DNA of 64,000 bases from contig JAZKJV010006051.1 of the NCBI GenBank assembly GCA_037367405.1, positions 124,001 through 188,000 on the forward strand, in the 5' to 3' direction. A program made the translations under genes and the position numbers. This DNA is from Ottelia alismoides (Eukaryota > Streptophyta > Magnoliopsida > Alismatales > Hydrocharitaceae). This document shows, piece by piece, positions 22,519 to 36,591 of this stretch. The notes under the pieces were generated by a model, which ran no database searches, was not told the DNA's origin, and saw only the letters and a program-made list of their open reading frames with translations. Each line of letters opens with the position of its first letter. The stretch's first letter is position 1.

Positions 22519-25500
22519 TCCACCTCCTCCTTTGGACTTCATCCCCTCCCACCACCCACCTAATGATCGTTTATTCATGCATGAAGTTCCTCTTTAGGTG
22601 GGCATCCAAGCATAATTCATTCTCATCGAGACTTTCCTACTACATCTGGGAAGATCACCACTCCCTTATAGCATATAGAGCTTTACATGAAGGCTATCCA
22701 AGCTAAGACCACTTTTTTGTTGTCTCATTTTTGGATTTTCCAAAGATATCCCTTCTTTCAAGAGTCCATGGATGCGATTTTGGCTAAAGTTCCTTATGGG
22801 TATCCAATCACTTTGGAAGAATCTCAAGATGTAAAGTGCTAACAAAGGTATCATGTGAGGAGCAATACACGATTTTTGCGCACACATAATTATAACACTA
22901 ATGGTCTACATATCTGATTTTATATTTGGACTCCTTCTTTCAAGGCTTGCCTTTGCATAATTAGTACCCTTATAAACTAAATAATATAGTCAAGAGTTTT
23001 AGTAAACATCTTGGTTTTGCAATAACTAAGCTAACTCAATATAATGCGAATGCTTTTATGGTTAAACTCCTCGTCGACATTCCGAACATCCGCCTCCTAA
23101 CTGATGAATTTGTGATTAACTAATTTATTCTTACATAACATTTTAAAACCCTTAGCACACTTGTGTAAATCTGCAATATTATTACATTCTTATAAATATA
23201 CACTTCATGAATAAGATTACAATATTATACATCAAACACACATAGAAATTAGAAAAAGAGAAGAGAAAGGAAAGAGATAAAGGGAAAAGGTAAATATGAA
23301 TATATGTAAAATCTGACTCGAGAAATTGAAAGAATTATAGCTATCAAATACATTTATGATGAAACCTTATATATCAAGTCAGTATGGATTGGTTGACTAA
23401 TATTAAAATAGGAGGAGATAAGGAGAAAATCTAAAAAATAACTAACTATGTACAAACCTCTTCCAAAAATATTAATTTAATGCACCTACAAGTTTCACAT
23501 AATTGTAAAAAAACTTGTTTAAATATTTTCCAACAAAACTCTTCACCATTATGTATAAATTTCTATCAAATATAAAGAGGACCAAACTAGGGAAGAAACC
23601 TCAAACCTTAATTTCAAAAATTGCAATATACTCGTACATAAAAATGTTTAGAGAAAATTCCAAATTGACCAAACTCACCTTCCAACTTCAATATATAGTA
23701 AATATTATTTTATGAAACTACAACAAAAATATTATGGGTAAAGGAGTGAGTTTTGATTTTCAAGTCATGTTGAACAATTGTCTTATTTCTACATAAACTC
23801 CAATATTTTCTATAGAATCGATTTCAACTCCTTTTAATTTAACTCTTTTTCTAACTTGTAAAAAACCTCAAGAAAAATATAATATAAGTAAAATTATATC
23901 TTGTAACGATACAAAGAAAGCGAAAATCCTAATTTTTAATATTCAAATGTTCAAACCTCGGCTATTTCTTATATCAACTCCAATTTCATTGTATTTACCT
24001 TTAAAGTTGAAGCTATAAAGTTCTCTATATAATAAAGGCATTCCACTCAAAATAGAACAAATGTGCAAAAGTTCAATTTTAGAACCTAATCGGGCTTCCA
24101 ATTTGAGAAATTTATTTTCGGTAGTATGTAAATCATGTCTTCGTGATTTTAATTTTTAATTATTTTCATGATATTGTATTTTATCTAAAAAAAGTCCAAA
24201 ATAAATCAATTAAAATAAATTTAATAATTTTAAAACCCTTATTTATAGGTACTTTATACATATATCCCAACTTCCACTATTTACTTCGAGATGCAAATCA
24301 AATTATTAAAATATAATAAAAGTAAATTTATTCTTTCTGTTATTTACTTAAATTAATAAAATTTTATCTATTTAAATTACTTAGAAATCTCTTTAGTAAA
24401 TTTCAAAAAAGGCCCCAATTATGCATCAAAATACTTAGTGAGGGGCTCACTTTTTAAAAATATGATAAAAAAGGATTTGAACTTTTTTGTCTCAAATACA
24501 TGCTTCTGTAAGATTCTGTGATCATTTTATGTCGATATCAGAACCTAAAGTGGAAAGTTTAGTGTCTTATTTATTACATTTGATAAACGATGTCATAATT
24601 GGGAACCAAGGCATACTTAAGGCCCTTTTCTTTTAATTTACCCTTAAAAATATTGTATCCATTTTCCAAGTAAGGCATACATGGATTTACCAATATCTAG
24701 ATCATTTTATTAAATTAAATTTTTTATTTAAGTATTATATATCATTTGAAAACTTATGCAAGTAATGTTTTTATTCAATACACTTTTTCCCAATTTCACT
24801 ATTTATATGTATTAATGAATTTTATAAGACATTTCTTACCTGGGAAAACATGGTAGCAACACATGTCGTTAGAAGGTGAGTCCTTCCCCAGGACCCTTCT
24901 ACCTCTTTTTCTTCTACAAAGCACTAAACGTATGAATGGACAACCTTCAGATAATTTTCCAGTGATCCATTTTTATCATCTAGTTTATCTAACAACTGTC
25001 TACTTGAGGTCATTAGATCAATCACCTTCAACCCTTGTGATGAATCACTATAGGTGACAACTTTGAGCTAGTCCTCATCGAAACGAGGATGGAGATCAGG
25101 GGGGATGCAATCTACGGTTGTCCGCTACCTTGCACCAACATTGCTTACACAAACCTCGAAGCTTCTAGGTGTCTATGTTGAAGCGGCAATGCAAGATTCT
25201 ACATCTCCAAGCCATTATCACTATCCTACATTCATCAAGTTTGTTGCACTCTTCTCATTCCATACTCATACCATCTTCTTATCTTATTCGATTCAAATTA
25301 GTTTGTGATTCTCAATTTTAGATCCGTTTTCCCGTAAGTTATTATCAATTTGTGTTCTTCTCACTTTCTTTTCTTATTTTAAGAGTTGAAAATCACATAA
25401 AATCTCTTCTTTGTTCTATTTCTATATATAAATACATCCGATCAACTCTATTTTGATCAGAGCTACCTACATCTTTTTGGCATCCTCTATGAGAGAACCC

Positions 25501-28500
25501 ATCTACTTATTTACATTCACCCATATGGTCATTAGATCTCCATAGATCAGTATGAAGAAATACTACCCATTTTTCTCTTATTTATTATTAATTATACCTT
25601 GCAATAGTAGGTCTTGGAGGCATTTCTTAGTGTTCTTGAGCAAATATGATGAGTGTTTCATGATATTGAAAGAGGCCAAGACTCCGAGACTATTCCTTAA
25701 TTCCTAAGAGAAAATTTTCATCCATTTTTGCGCCGCCACACATACTTAACAAACAGAGAGTTCAAGACTTCATCTGAAGTTTCAAGGCAGGAGAATTGTT
25801 GAGGAAGAACATATGTTGCATATATCTTTTTGAAGATCGAGCACAATCAATGGTCTTTAGTCGAGCAATCAATAAATCAAACCCCTTAAGTGCTAACGCA
25901 ACATTATCCACTAATCAAATCACCGCACCCATCCATCTTCTCTTCTCTCAACCAATGAGCACAGAAAAATTTGCATTAAGGTCCTCACCATATCAGAATT
26001 TCTTGAAAGTGGGTCCATAGTGGGTAAATTTATACAAATCACCTACATGGAATTGCTAATTACACACATAACCATGATATCGATGAAAAAGGAATTCTTT
26101 GACTATTTTCTAGTAGATAAGTCCCTAGCAGTTTCAGCATTTAATTCACTACTTTAAACCTTTAATTTTTTGCTCATATTTGGAGTTGATACTAAATAAC
26201 CTCATTTAGGCTTTGACTTTGATGTACTAGTTTGTAAAGTTGTTTATTTGTTTTCATCATATGTTTGTGTATGCCTAGATTAATTGATTAGTTGGAATTA
26301 TTCTTTAGAAAATTAGGTTATGTCCCATTCTCCATTGCTTGTTTTTGAAAAAAAAATTAGGAACCATTTTATTTATTTTTCTTATAAAAATGGTTTTTAA
26401 ACATTACATATTGTAAAATACCTAGTATACATAAACAATTTCTAAAAATAAAAATTTCTTAAAAAGTACATATTTCCTACTACTTATTACTAAAATAGAA
26501 AAAACTAAAACTATTTAAAAAATACTTAAATATTTCTGAAAATTTCAAAATGGTTTATGTTACCTCTATCTTATCATATATTACTATCACAAATAAATCA
26601 TCCATTTTTTTATTTTTAACTCTAAATAAATACAAACATTTTAAAATTAAGAAAATTACAAAAATATATATTTTTTTCATCTCTTTCTAAATATGCTATT
26701 ATATAAATATATGTGCATAATATTAGGCACATATATTTCTATTTAATAAAAACAAAGTTTAAACTTTAAAATCTACATATTTTTAAATATCGTTTTCAAA
26801 ATTATATAAATTCATAAAATCAAAAATAAAAATATAAAAATATAAACATAAAATAAATATAAAATATAAAAACCACAACATAGATAAAAATTGAAAAAAA
26901 TACATCTGCACCACTATTACATAGATACGCATAAAATCACTAAAACATCCAGATACCTCAAAAAATAAATAAAAATATCAAAACTGACCAAAATTCCTTA
27001 AAACACCCTAGTTCACTAAGCTTTCAAAAAAATCAATCATTCCTAATATCTAACAGTTGCCTCCATATTTTCGACATTGGTGCCTAATACAAGAAAATCA
27101 AATGAGAAAGAGGCATTTTTTCCTTTATTCTTGTGATTTTAGTTTTTATGGTTGTTGAAAATAACTAGATTAAACAACTGGCGAAAACTGATATTAAAAA
27201 TCTTGTTGCCAGGGAGGAAAGATTAGGGTCGAGTCTTAGAAAATTTAGTGATTGTAGTCGATTTTCTTCTCATTTTCCATTATCTTTATCTTTTTTTTGT
27301 TTTGTTGGGACGAGTTATTTCTACATGACATTCAGATCATGGTCATCTTTTCTCGAAAGCCGAGTACACTTGAGACGAGGATGTCGGTATTTTGATTGAG
27401 TCATAATTTAGGAAATCATTTCTTTTTGAATAGTAATTAAAACTCATGGTCTATTAAGTCCTTCCAGACTTGTACACAACCTTTCTACTTACGAGCATGT
27501 TTTGATCCAAAAGAGTGGTCAAGATATGAACAATGTTCTATCCCTTTTTTTCCAGTACTTTCTTTTCATTTTTTTCATTTCCAAATTTTTTTTGTTGTTA
27601 AATTAGGATTTTTCTGTTTGTGTAGGCATAAAAACTTCGAAAACATAATTACCTTCAATAGTTAAGTAGGTGATTCACTTGTATAAAACTAAACAAGTGT
27701 GTTCTAGCCTAATAAAATTCCTATTAATGTTTAATTTTCTTATATATCGTAAGACTTTTATATTCTGGAATAATAATACTACATGTATATTAGAACCTTC
27801 AATAACAAGGTCATTGTTTTAATAATAACACACAAGCATGAACAAGCTATCAAAGATATCAAGTTTAAGCCACCAAAGCAATAGACAAAGTTGTACGTGT
27901 TCTATTCATGTTTTGTTGTATTTATACTTGTTTAAGTACTTGTAAAAGCTCACAAATGCATAAACATACATGAATTATCATAAAATATGCATTCTAGACA
28001 TTGCATAAGTCAATTTACGCAAAATCTCTTGTATGATTGATCACCTTGTGTTACCTGATGATGAATATGTAATTCATCTACATTATACTAAAATTTTAAC
28101 CTTAAAACTCGAGCAAATACATAGAGTAATCGCATAAAATGGTAAAAGAATGAAAATTACTCAATCAATAAATTTAAGCAAAATTTTATTATTAACATAT
28201 AACAAACCTAAGAAGTACAATACAAAAGGAGTTATCTCTTCTACATAGTTATTTGTGTATATTGTACAATCTTCCTTGATTTTTAATAAATTCACATTAA
28301 ACCTAAGTGACAAGAAACCAACTCCATTATGTACATAGCACTAACATATTTCAATAAAAACTTAAAAATGTTAACCTATAAATATTACAAATAAAATCAA
28401 ACCCTAGTTTGAGCAGATATGGAATTCAAAAATGATTTTCTCACCCATACAATATCATATGAAACTCTACTCATCTTTTAATGTACACTTGTTTCCCTAT

Positions 28501-29424
28501 AAAATAATATTAATTTCAAAGAATTGAGGATCATATGTTAAACACGGATTTTGGGACCATGTTATATATTATACAATTGTACAATCAAACACCTATCATT
28601 CATGTACATATTTTCGTCTTTTCATTTATTCCATTTCTTTTTATTTTTTCATATTATAGTCTAACTAAACACAAAAAATTAAAAGTAAAAAATTAGAAAA
28701 CCAATGAAAAAATTAAAACAAACATGTGTATATTATCCTGTTTACTTTTATATAGAAAACTTCCCTATATTATTATCATTTTTCATAGTTATTATAAATC
28801 CAAAGGAATATTAATGTGTAAATAGCATATTAGTAGTTTACATTGTACAAACATATTATTAAAAGAAAAACAAAGAAAAATACAAAATATCAAAAATTGG
28901 GTATTTTATACCTATAAAATACCTCAAAATGTTTTCACTATTTATTTAACTTCTTTTGATTTTGTATCTTCATGAATGTGAAATATCATTGAGATTTAGA
29001 CATTTCATCTAGATTAATTTTCATTTGGCATTGTCTTTCTTTTTCATTATTTTTCTTTCTTTTTATTCACGTTATTTTGTATACAATTGCCATGTGTCAC
29101 CATCCCCAGTCAAACATTGCACGATGCATACCTATTCACCCACTTTAGTGCATGTTTGACCTCACACAAAGGGGAGTAGACCCTCGCATCAACTCCCTCT
29201 TCTTCTCCACAATATTCATCTTCTATTGACATACGATCCAAGCTGCAGAACTACTTCTAGTATTTCTTGAGCTCTAGAGGAATCACCACCTCCATTGAAG
29301 CAAAGATCGAGGAGCTCCATAGAGTTCCATTGATTACAAGAGACATCGAAACCCAATCCTAGTCCTTCCCTCTCTATTTTCTCCTCGTTCTTATGTATCT
29401 TTATTCTCCATGTGCTCAATGTGC
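22519..29424. other. Very AT-rich intergenic region
   Basis: No gene, RNA or classifiable element is seen. 26340-28900 is low-complexity A/T. Open frames (23515, 24863, 25105, 25796) are short and lack motifs. Confidence 0.4.
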
Positions 29425-29478
29425 TTCATCATCATCATCGTCACCGTCGTCATCATCATCTTCTTCTTCTTCTCTTCT
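29425..29478. repeat. Trinucleotide repeat (ATC/GTC)n then (TTC)n
   Basis: Imperfect ATC and GTC triplets followed by TTC triplets, about 54 bp, with no convincing reading frame through them. Confidence 0.85.
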
Positions 29479-32230
29479 TTTCAATTCTATCTTGATTCCT
29501 CTACTACTCCTCCCTCATTCTTTTTTTTCAACTGATTCAAAAGCTCTTAAATCTGAGTGATCATCTCATCTTTCTCCCTCTTTACCTCATGCCTCTCCTT
29601 CTACCTTCCATCCCTCCCTCATATCCACCAAAGTTCGGTTAGAGCAGTACTCCAGACTCCTCGTAAGTCTAAGGAGCCCCCATATGCCCATTCTCCATTG
29701 GTTAACCCTGCAGTCGAGGCTTGTTATGCCTTAAGCATCACCGTCGTTTATAGGTCATTTGTTGTACGCTTAAGACTCATCAAAGTAACCACGTTAGAGG
29801 TAAACACCTCTCAGCCGGGCACCAGAGCTCCTCCATTGTGAGTATCACCTGAGAATAAGAAGACGGAGGAGAAGCCACATCGAAGCCCCACATCATCTAA
29901 TATAAAAAGAGAAACAAACTCCCAATCAACTCACATATATGCATAAGAACTCCCCATAAAGAGGCATTTCCACCATAGGATTGGAGAGAAGGGGATCACT
30001 TCATTCGTACAATATGAAAAGAGATCACGTGGCCTAAATTACATGGTGGGTACTTTTGTGGAGAGCCACTTCCAACAAAGGAGTTCCATCCTTTTAGCCA
30101 CGTGTGAACACCCTTGAAAGATAGCATATATGCCCCTCTAAGCTTCTTCGATCGTAGACAAGGCCTTTACGGCTATTTTTTAGTCTTATTTTTATTTAAA
30201 AACTCCATTTAGACACCTACTTTGCATGTTAAATATTTTGTAAACCACATATTACCTATAAATGAACATTTTTTTGTTGGAAATCTCTTTTATCTACCTC
30301 TAAAACTAAAATATGCAATATGAAATTGTAGGCTTAATTTTGATTTTGGGATGTTGAGTATGAAATTATGAGCAAACTTTTGGCATATGTCTCAGTGAAA
30401 AACATTATAATTTATGCTTTATAAAAAGTATTTTAAAAAATGCTTGTATGAATTTTATAAGGTGTAATTTTGAATATCTCTCAAAAAATTCGCAATTCCC
30501 ATGGATAATCCTTGATATGATCTAATACATGATTCATTGAGTATTGAATACGATGGTTTTCTAATTTTTAAAAATAAAAAACAAAATTCAGTCGTATGTA
30601 GAAATTTTATTTTAAATTAATTCATAACTCAAAAATTCAAAAAAAATTAAGGTAATCACATTTTCAGTACACTTCATCCCACATTTTTATTTTGAAAAGA
30701 TGCTTTAGAGCCCAAAATTACAAAAGCACCTCAAAAATTGCAAAAATCACGACAAATTTTCATTGGTCTAAAAAATAAAAAAAATAATATTTTGTAATCC
30801 TGATAAATAAAACTGTCATGAAAAATAAATTAGGAATTTTAGAGTCCAAGATACAAAAATCTCATTTTTAAACCGAGCCTTGACTACCTTTTAAATCCTT
30901 TAGAAAAACCATTTTGTTTTTTAATTAAATCCATATTTCTAAAATACCTTAAAATATTGCAAACCTTGGAAAAACCCAACTATATTTTAGGTATTTTTAC
31001 TATATACTATCATTTAAAAATGATTGAAACCATTTTTTCACACTTTCGACTTATATAAAATCACATTGTCTTTCCCTTTTCATATAATATTAAAATTTAT
31101 TTGTAAAAGAAAAATTAAAAAATATAAAAAGCTGGAATAAAAAATTGAAAATAAAAACACAAAAATGCATGCATGAAATTTGCACTCACCATATTTCATG
31201 TATTCACACTTAACACATTATTAAGTGCACAAAATTAAACTTGAGTCAAAATTAAAAACTTCACCTCCTCCTTGTTTGCGACCTTGAACCCAACCAAATA
31301 AAATAAATAACTCCATGCGCTCTTCATTTAGTTCATATATTACCTATCTAATTTGTGTGGATATATGAAAAGTTGCTCTTAGATGGTGCAACTTTTCAAA
31401 CTTGAGTCACCTTGGTGTACTTCATTATGGGTATACTACATTTTGCGTGTCTATTTCATTGTACACTTTGTTTATTTCTGCACTCTCATTTTATTATTAT
31501 ATTAAATTTGTTTGTTTCTTCGAGCTGACCACATTTTATTCTGGTTTAGGATCTGGTGGACTTGAACAGTAACTTCGAGAGCTAATGCAATTTCGGGGAA
31601 TCAAAGATAAGCGATTTAGAGTAGAGAGCTTGCTAATGAGGAGCCGAGAAGAATTTTATTTTGTGATCAAGAGTCAGAGAGAGAGAGTTGTTGGTTTAGG
31701 ATTTTTATTTTTTTGTATTTTATTTTGTTGCATATTTATAGTGGACCCGTTTGAAGTTTTGCATGTGTAGAACTTGTAAACATGGATGTTTCATGACATG
31801 TTTCGACTTCAGGTGGGTGGTTGGAGTCTCACCATGTTTTGATGGTTTCCTCATGCTTTCTTTTACCTTTGTTTCTCATGGATTTGCTCCTAGAGCTAAT
31901 TAGGAAGTTGGTTGTGCTCGTAGGCCATAAGACACACCACATTAAACAATTAAAATAAATGCACATTACAGAAATTCTACTTCTAATTCTTCCTTGCTAA
32001 TGAAGTTCATGATTTAGTTGTGATTTTTTGTTGCATTCATATAATGTGGATTTAATCTTTTTATCTAGCAATCCTCGTAGTGATTGAGAGGAAGCATTGT
32101 AAGTGCTTCTGACTGGGCATACTTGATTGTTTTCTCGTGGTGCATTTATAATGGTTTTTTTAACTTAAAGAGTTCTAATTTCTTCCCATGACCTCATTTA
32201 CAATCTCTCCCTTTTACTCTTTGATGCAGA
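29479..32230. other. AT-rich intergenic, possible old LTR sequence
   Basis: A frame at 29557-29841 has no recognisable domain. 30540-31080 resembles the U5 half of the long LTRs in style ('cataactcaaaaattc', as in 43960-43990), which may mark an old relative. 31530-31770 could be an exon upstream of the remnant at 32231, without proof. Confidence 0.25.
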
Positions 32231-32440
32231 AATGCAATAAGTAATAATGGGAGTAATGACGAGGATGAAGACCAAGAAGAAGACGATGCCTCGAAGGAGG
32301 ACATGGGGCATTTAGAACACCAAAGAACAAGGGGATCTTGATCTTGGAAGGCAGTGTCAATCGTAACAATGATCGAGAAAAGGACAAGAAGAAGGGAAAG
32401 GGTAAGGAGAAGCTAGGTATCCTTCAGAGGTGGAGGAGCT
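32231..32440 (+). pseudogene. Remnant exon of an acidic/Lys-rich protein (copy 1)
   Basis: It follows a TTTGATGCAG acceptor-like site. It encodes an acidic stretch (NDEDEDQEEDDASKED) and, after a frame change, KNKGILILEG, then DREKDKKKGKGKEK and a terminal LQRWRS-stop. The same order (acidic stretch, KGVLILE, Lys/Gly/Glu-rich, FSRWR) appears on the opposite strand at 36110-35930. I do not recognise the family. Frame changes make it a likely pseudogene. Confidence 0.4.
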
Positions 32441-33047
32441 AGAGGTGATAGAGGGAACATGCCCTTTTGTTGTATTTCAAAGATGTTGAACGATTGTTGT
32501 TTTATAACTATAAAGACTCAAATTTTGTCTACCTAATGCCAGAAACATTTGGATAACACATATTATGCCCTTGATTTTGTCTCTTTCCTTCACTTATGTT
32601 CTCAGATATAATTATTTGGAGAGAATATTTTTTAACCTATTTTTGCAGGTATGGATCTATTAGTTTATGTATATATGTATTATAAAATATGTATTTTTGA
32701 ATGACAATGATCGAAATGCAAGTTCATATATTGTTAGATATGAGAAATGTATTAATTGTGATTCACAGGAGATCGATGCATGCATAGAAGTAGTTCTCAG
32801 ACTGATGCTACATTTTTTCACGATTTTCCAATACTTGCGACTACATTGCAACCATGGTAGTCACAACATAGTCGCTAATGGGTTGTTATATAGTAGTAAA
32901 GTATTTATCAGTGATTAGTTACGATTGCTAGTAGGCGTAGTATGGTCGCAACCCAAAGGCAACAATATTAAAATTGATTAACATGTAATCACTAGTAGTC
33001 ATAAAATATTCATAGATCAAACCACTAATATTTATGTCATAGCTCAG

Positions 33048-33545
33048 CACTATAAGAAAATGCAGAATTTATGACTGCAACTATGGTTGCAAGGTGGTGG
33101 TTATGTGATGCCAACGTGGTTGCAATGACCAGAGACCACATGTAGTAGCAAAATATATGGTCAGGCCGATATGATATATCGTAGAAATTTTGTGACCATA
33201 CAGTAGTCGTTATTGTAGTTGTTAATGCAGTCGTTGAGAGTTGAGATGTAATCACAATTCAATCATCTGCTATTGTCCATATTGTGATTAGAAGTACTCG
33301 AATTTGCGACAATTTTACTACCACAAGAAAAACATTTTAGCGACCACTTAAAAACCACTTTACCATCGCTATTTTCTTAATAACGACCATCTTACTGCTA
33401 CCTTTCTACCATTGTAGTACAAGGTAGTAAAAATATAGTAACCGATTCTATTTCCGCCACCCACACCACCAATTCTTTGGCCATGTGACAACTACTTTGC
33501 TATGACAGTGGTAGCAACATAGTCGCAAACTCTGATTTCCTAGTA
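33048..33545. mobile_element. Small non-autonomous CACTA-like element
   Basis: The left end CACTATAAGAAAATG is a CACTA-type terminus. The sequence near 33515-33545 (agtcgcaaactctgatttcc) is an imperfect inverse of the left 'ttctgcattttcttatagtg'. Subterminal repeats such as 'gttgcaaggtggtggt', 'agcgaccac' and 'aaccacttt' recur on both strands, as in CACTA elements. Similar repeats at 32830-32990 ('gcaaccatggtagtcacaac') may belong to an adjacent copy. No transposase. The right end is uncertain. Confidence 0.6.
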
Positions 33546-33762
33546 AAAAATAACCAGTGTCCACCTCTAGTGTATGATTCTCACGTAGTATAATACAAGT
33601 TAATATAGTATAAGCTAATATAATCATCCAAGCCTTTTTGAGATCTTCAACCAACATTATAATACAATTATCCCAGTCACCTATAGTTACAATTTAATGC
33701 AATCATCTTTAAGAAAAAATCAATCTTACTTGTATAAAGCCAAAGTTCAACATGCACTTTAC

Positions 33763-33797
33763 TATATATATATATATATATATACATACATTCATAT

Positions 33798-33841
<44 letters not shown>
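33763..33841. repeat. (TA)n microsatellite with TACA interruptions
   Basis: Left boundary of the second TA-targeted MITE cluster. Confidence 0.95.
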
Positions 33842-33844
<3 letters not shown>

Positions 33845-34215
33845 TGGCGATCCTGTGAAATGGGGATTCTGTGAGATGGGTAATCTCAACCACCCATTTT
33901 ACCATCATTCACGGCATGAAACTTGGGTGGATTTAGATAAAATAATGAGTGAAATGTGTGTTTCAAATTTTGTGTAAAAAAAAACATTCCTAACATGTCC
34001 ATCTGGAGGGGGTCGATTTCAGCAATTCTGAGACCGTTAAAATTTGACAGTCTTGATGGAGGGGATAGAAGTCTCGAATTAAGTTGAATTTGGAATAGCA
34101 CCATGATGGTATATAGTGATCTAAATCCCCCAGGTTTCATGCCGTGAATGATGGTAAAATGGGTGGTTGAGATTACCCATCTCACCATCTCACAGAATCC
34201 CCATCTCACAGGATC

Positions 34216-34222
<7 letters not shown>
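33842..34222. mobile_element. TA-targeted foldback MITE 9
   Basis: Terminal inverted repeats of about 80 bp are close to perfect ('gagtggcgatcctgtgaaat', 'tgagatgggtaatctcaacc', 'ttaccatcattcacggcatg'), with one small insertion in the right arm. The interior carries the core of MITEs 1 and 2 in reverse orientation ('gggtcgatttcagcaattct', 'gagaccgttaaaattt'). It is flanked by TA on the left and CT plus TA repeats (34223-34272) on the right. Confidence 0.9.
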
Positions 34223-34272
<50 letters not shown>

Positions 34273-35722
34273 GGGCCCTTCCAATGAGGTGCACCTTTCC
34301 TGGGTGCATGGAAAGCCCATCACGAGATCCGTTAGATCTCGATCTTGTGGTTCTTCATCCAAAAGAGTATTTTAGTCCATATATTTTCGTTTTAAATTTG
34401 AATTTAATTTTGAATTTGAAATTTATTTCGTCTTTGTATTTTTCCATTTTTAGCGGGTCTGATTTGGTATTTTTTGTTGCCTTTTAATTAATGAAGTTTC
34501 GCCAACGTGGTAGAATTTTCATGCAATGCAGAATAGCAGATCTCTTTGTAAATTACCCGTTGATATTGTAGAACTGTATCCTGCATTGTAAAATAAAATC
34601 ACAATTAGTAATAGTCATATTATTATAATTGTAATTTTGATAACACTATTGTAAAAGTTCATGCACGTTTTGTAAAATCTGTATGAAGATTGTAAATCCA
34701 CACCAACAATTATGTATGTTTTTCACAAAAATGTACGGTACTTTTGCGCCCTGCAGAATGTCAAGCATCTTTGTAAAATTCGAATCCACATTGTAAATTT
34801 GCATCATGTATTGTAGAATAAGATCACAATTAGTAATACAATTATTGTTGTAATTGTGAATTTGGTAATGTCTTTGTAAAAAAAGATCTCATATATGTAG
34901 GAAATATCTTTGTATTTGTAAATTCTAGTCTGAGATTGTAAAATCCCCCTCTCGAACATATATCTGAGTCTCATAAATAGTTTTTGCCATATCAAGGAAT
35001 ATAAATAAATGTAAAAAGACATACTGAAATTTGTAAAAAAAATGATATGATATTGTAAAATACGATCTGAGATTGTAAAAAAATACTCGAGATTGCAAAA
35101 AAAGATCTCTTATTGTAAAAAACTGGGCACGCCCCCATCTCAAGCATCATTACTCTACCCGCACCTCCTCCGTCCTTCTCCTCCATGACCCACCTCCTCC
35201 ATGCATGTCCTCCTCCACCCACACACCTCCATTCACGCTCTCCTTCAACCTTCTCCTCCATGATCCACCTCCTCTACGCGTATCCATCATCCCCACATGA
35301 CGTCGCTTTTATTAGATACAAGAAAACAACATTGGAAAACGCCATCACCGACCACCGTAGAGCAACGTGTTGCATCCATCGTCTTGAACGCTATCACCGA
35401 CGAGCATCAACCCCCTCCCCTCATGCTGCCATCGAGAGAGAGAGATGGAGGAGAGAAACCTCGCACGGCAATAGAGATCGAGATCGAGAGAGACGGTGGG
35501 AGAGAGAGAGAGAGGAAGAGAGAGAGGAAAGAGGAGATAATTGTGAAGATATTTGTTGCATTCTAAATTTAGAATATGTTAAAATGACCATAATGGGTTT
35601 TTCAATATTAAAAATATATTAATAACGAGCTATTAATGACAACCATTGGATTGATTGCGTATGGTTAGGATGATGGGCTTTCCATGCACCCATGAAAGGT
35701 GCACCTCATTGGAAATATTTCC
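34273..35722. mobile_element. 1.45 kb TIR element with TGTAAA array
   Basis: The ends share a nearly perfect 43-bp inverted repeat (ttccaatgaggtgcaccttt ... atggaaagcccatc). 34540-35125 holds about 17 TTGTAAA-like motifs, the reverse complement of the TTTACAA motifs in the element at 8809-10231. 35140-35560 is a pyrimidine/purine-rich, more GC-rich block ending in GA repeats. The order of parts equals that of the 8809 element read in reverse, so both belong to one kind of non-autonomous transposon. It lies between TA tracts. No transposase seen. Confidence 0.85.
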
Positions 35723-35929
35723 TATATATATAAGTAAGATGATACAATTGCAAATATATTTAAAAAGCTACAAGTCAAGACAATAGAAAGTTACAAGTTC
35801 AAGTTCAAGAAAATCACAAGTTCATGATTAACATCTAGACACTAAAGTTCTTAACATTACAAGTTTTTGGTAATAAAATATCATTACAGAGTCTTTAGTT
35901 TGCATTAAAACTTCTTTTTCCTCCATCTT

Positions 35930-36591
35930 GAGAAAACACCTTCCTTGCCTTTTCCTTCCCCTTAGCCTTCCTCTACTTGTCAATTTTTTTGGGATTCTTT
36001 TTTATTTTTTGTACGTTCTAAGATCAAAACCCCTTTGCGATGCGAGACTCTATATGCGGTGACATCATCCTCATCCTTGTCCTCCTCCTATCCATCATAT
36101 CCACCTCATGAACTTTTAGAATTATAGTTCTATTATTTCTAAGAAACAAAAGAAAGTCATTGTAAATGTTAGAAAGATGAATCGATATCTATACTAAAAC
36201 ATAACTGAAAATATCAGTCATACCTCAAATAAGTTACATCCTCCTTCAAAGAGACCATTCCAGAAGACAAGTTTTGTAATCCAGAAGACATGGTACCAAC
36301 TTTATTTACCAATGAATTCATAGCCTATGATAGTTGTATAAAATCAGCCTTAGATACACCCGATTGAGATGTTGGCGTGTTATGCATTGATGTCATCCCA
36401 AAATAACTAGAGGCTCAAGTGGAATCAGAAGAGGACAAGACCTTGGGTGGAAAACCATCCAAAGTCTGCCTTCTATTAGGTCTCACTTCACGCTCTTTAA
36501 GGACTTCATGCCAAAAGCTAACGATGAGGTTCAATTCCTCTTCAGATTTTCGGGCACCAAACCTTTCTATATACAACTCCCTATAACGAAC
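35930..36591 (-). pseudogene. Remnant gene exons (copy 2), minus strand
   Basis: After an ATTGTAG acceptor-like site, a frame of 58 codons runs 36591-36415 (RYRELYIERFGARKSEEE, then LNLIVSFWHEVLKERE, then RRQTLDGFPPKV) and stops with TGA. It stays readable with one TAG to about 36226, where a 'GAG|gtatga' donor-like site lies. A second block at 36110-35930 has EEDKDEDD, HRKGVLILER and GEGKGKEG...FSRWRKKK with two stops. That block matches the remnant at 32231 on the other strand. The family is not recognised; a transposon-encoded DNA-binding protein is possible but unproven. Confidence 0.4.

Noticed and set aside
25640..26010. Possible retrotransposon pol remnant
   Set aside because: A few peptide words seemed familiar, but no motif in correct order could be established.
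29557..29841. 94-residue frame as a gene
   Set aside because: No domain, no splice or promoter context; in AT-rich repeat-like surroundings.
35425..35540. GA-rich tract as coding (Arg-Glu repeats)
   Set aside because: Simple-sequence purine tract inside the 1.45 kb transposon.
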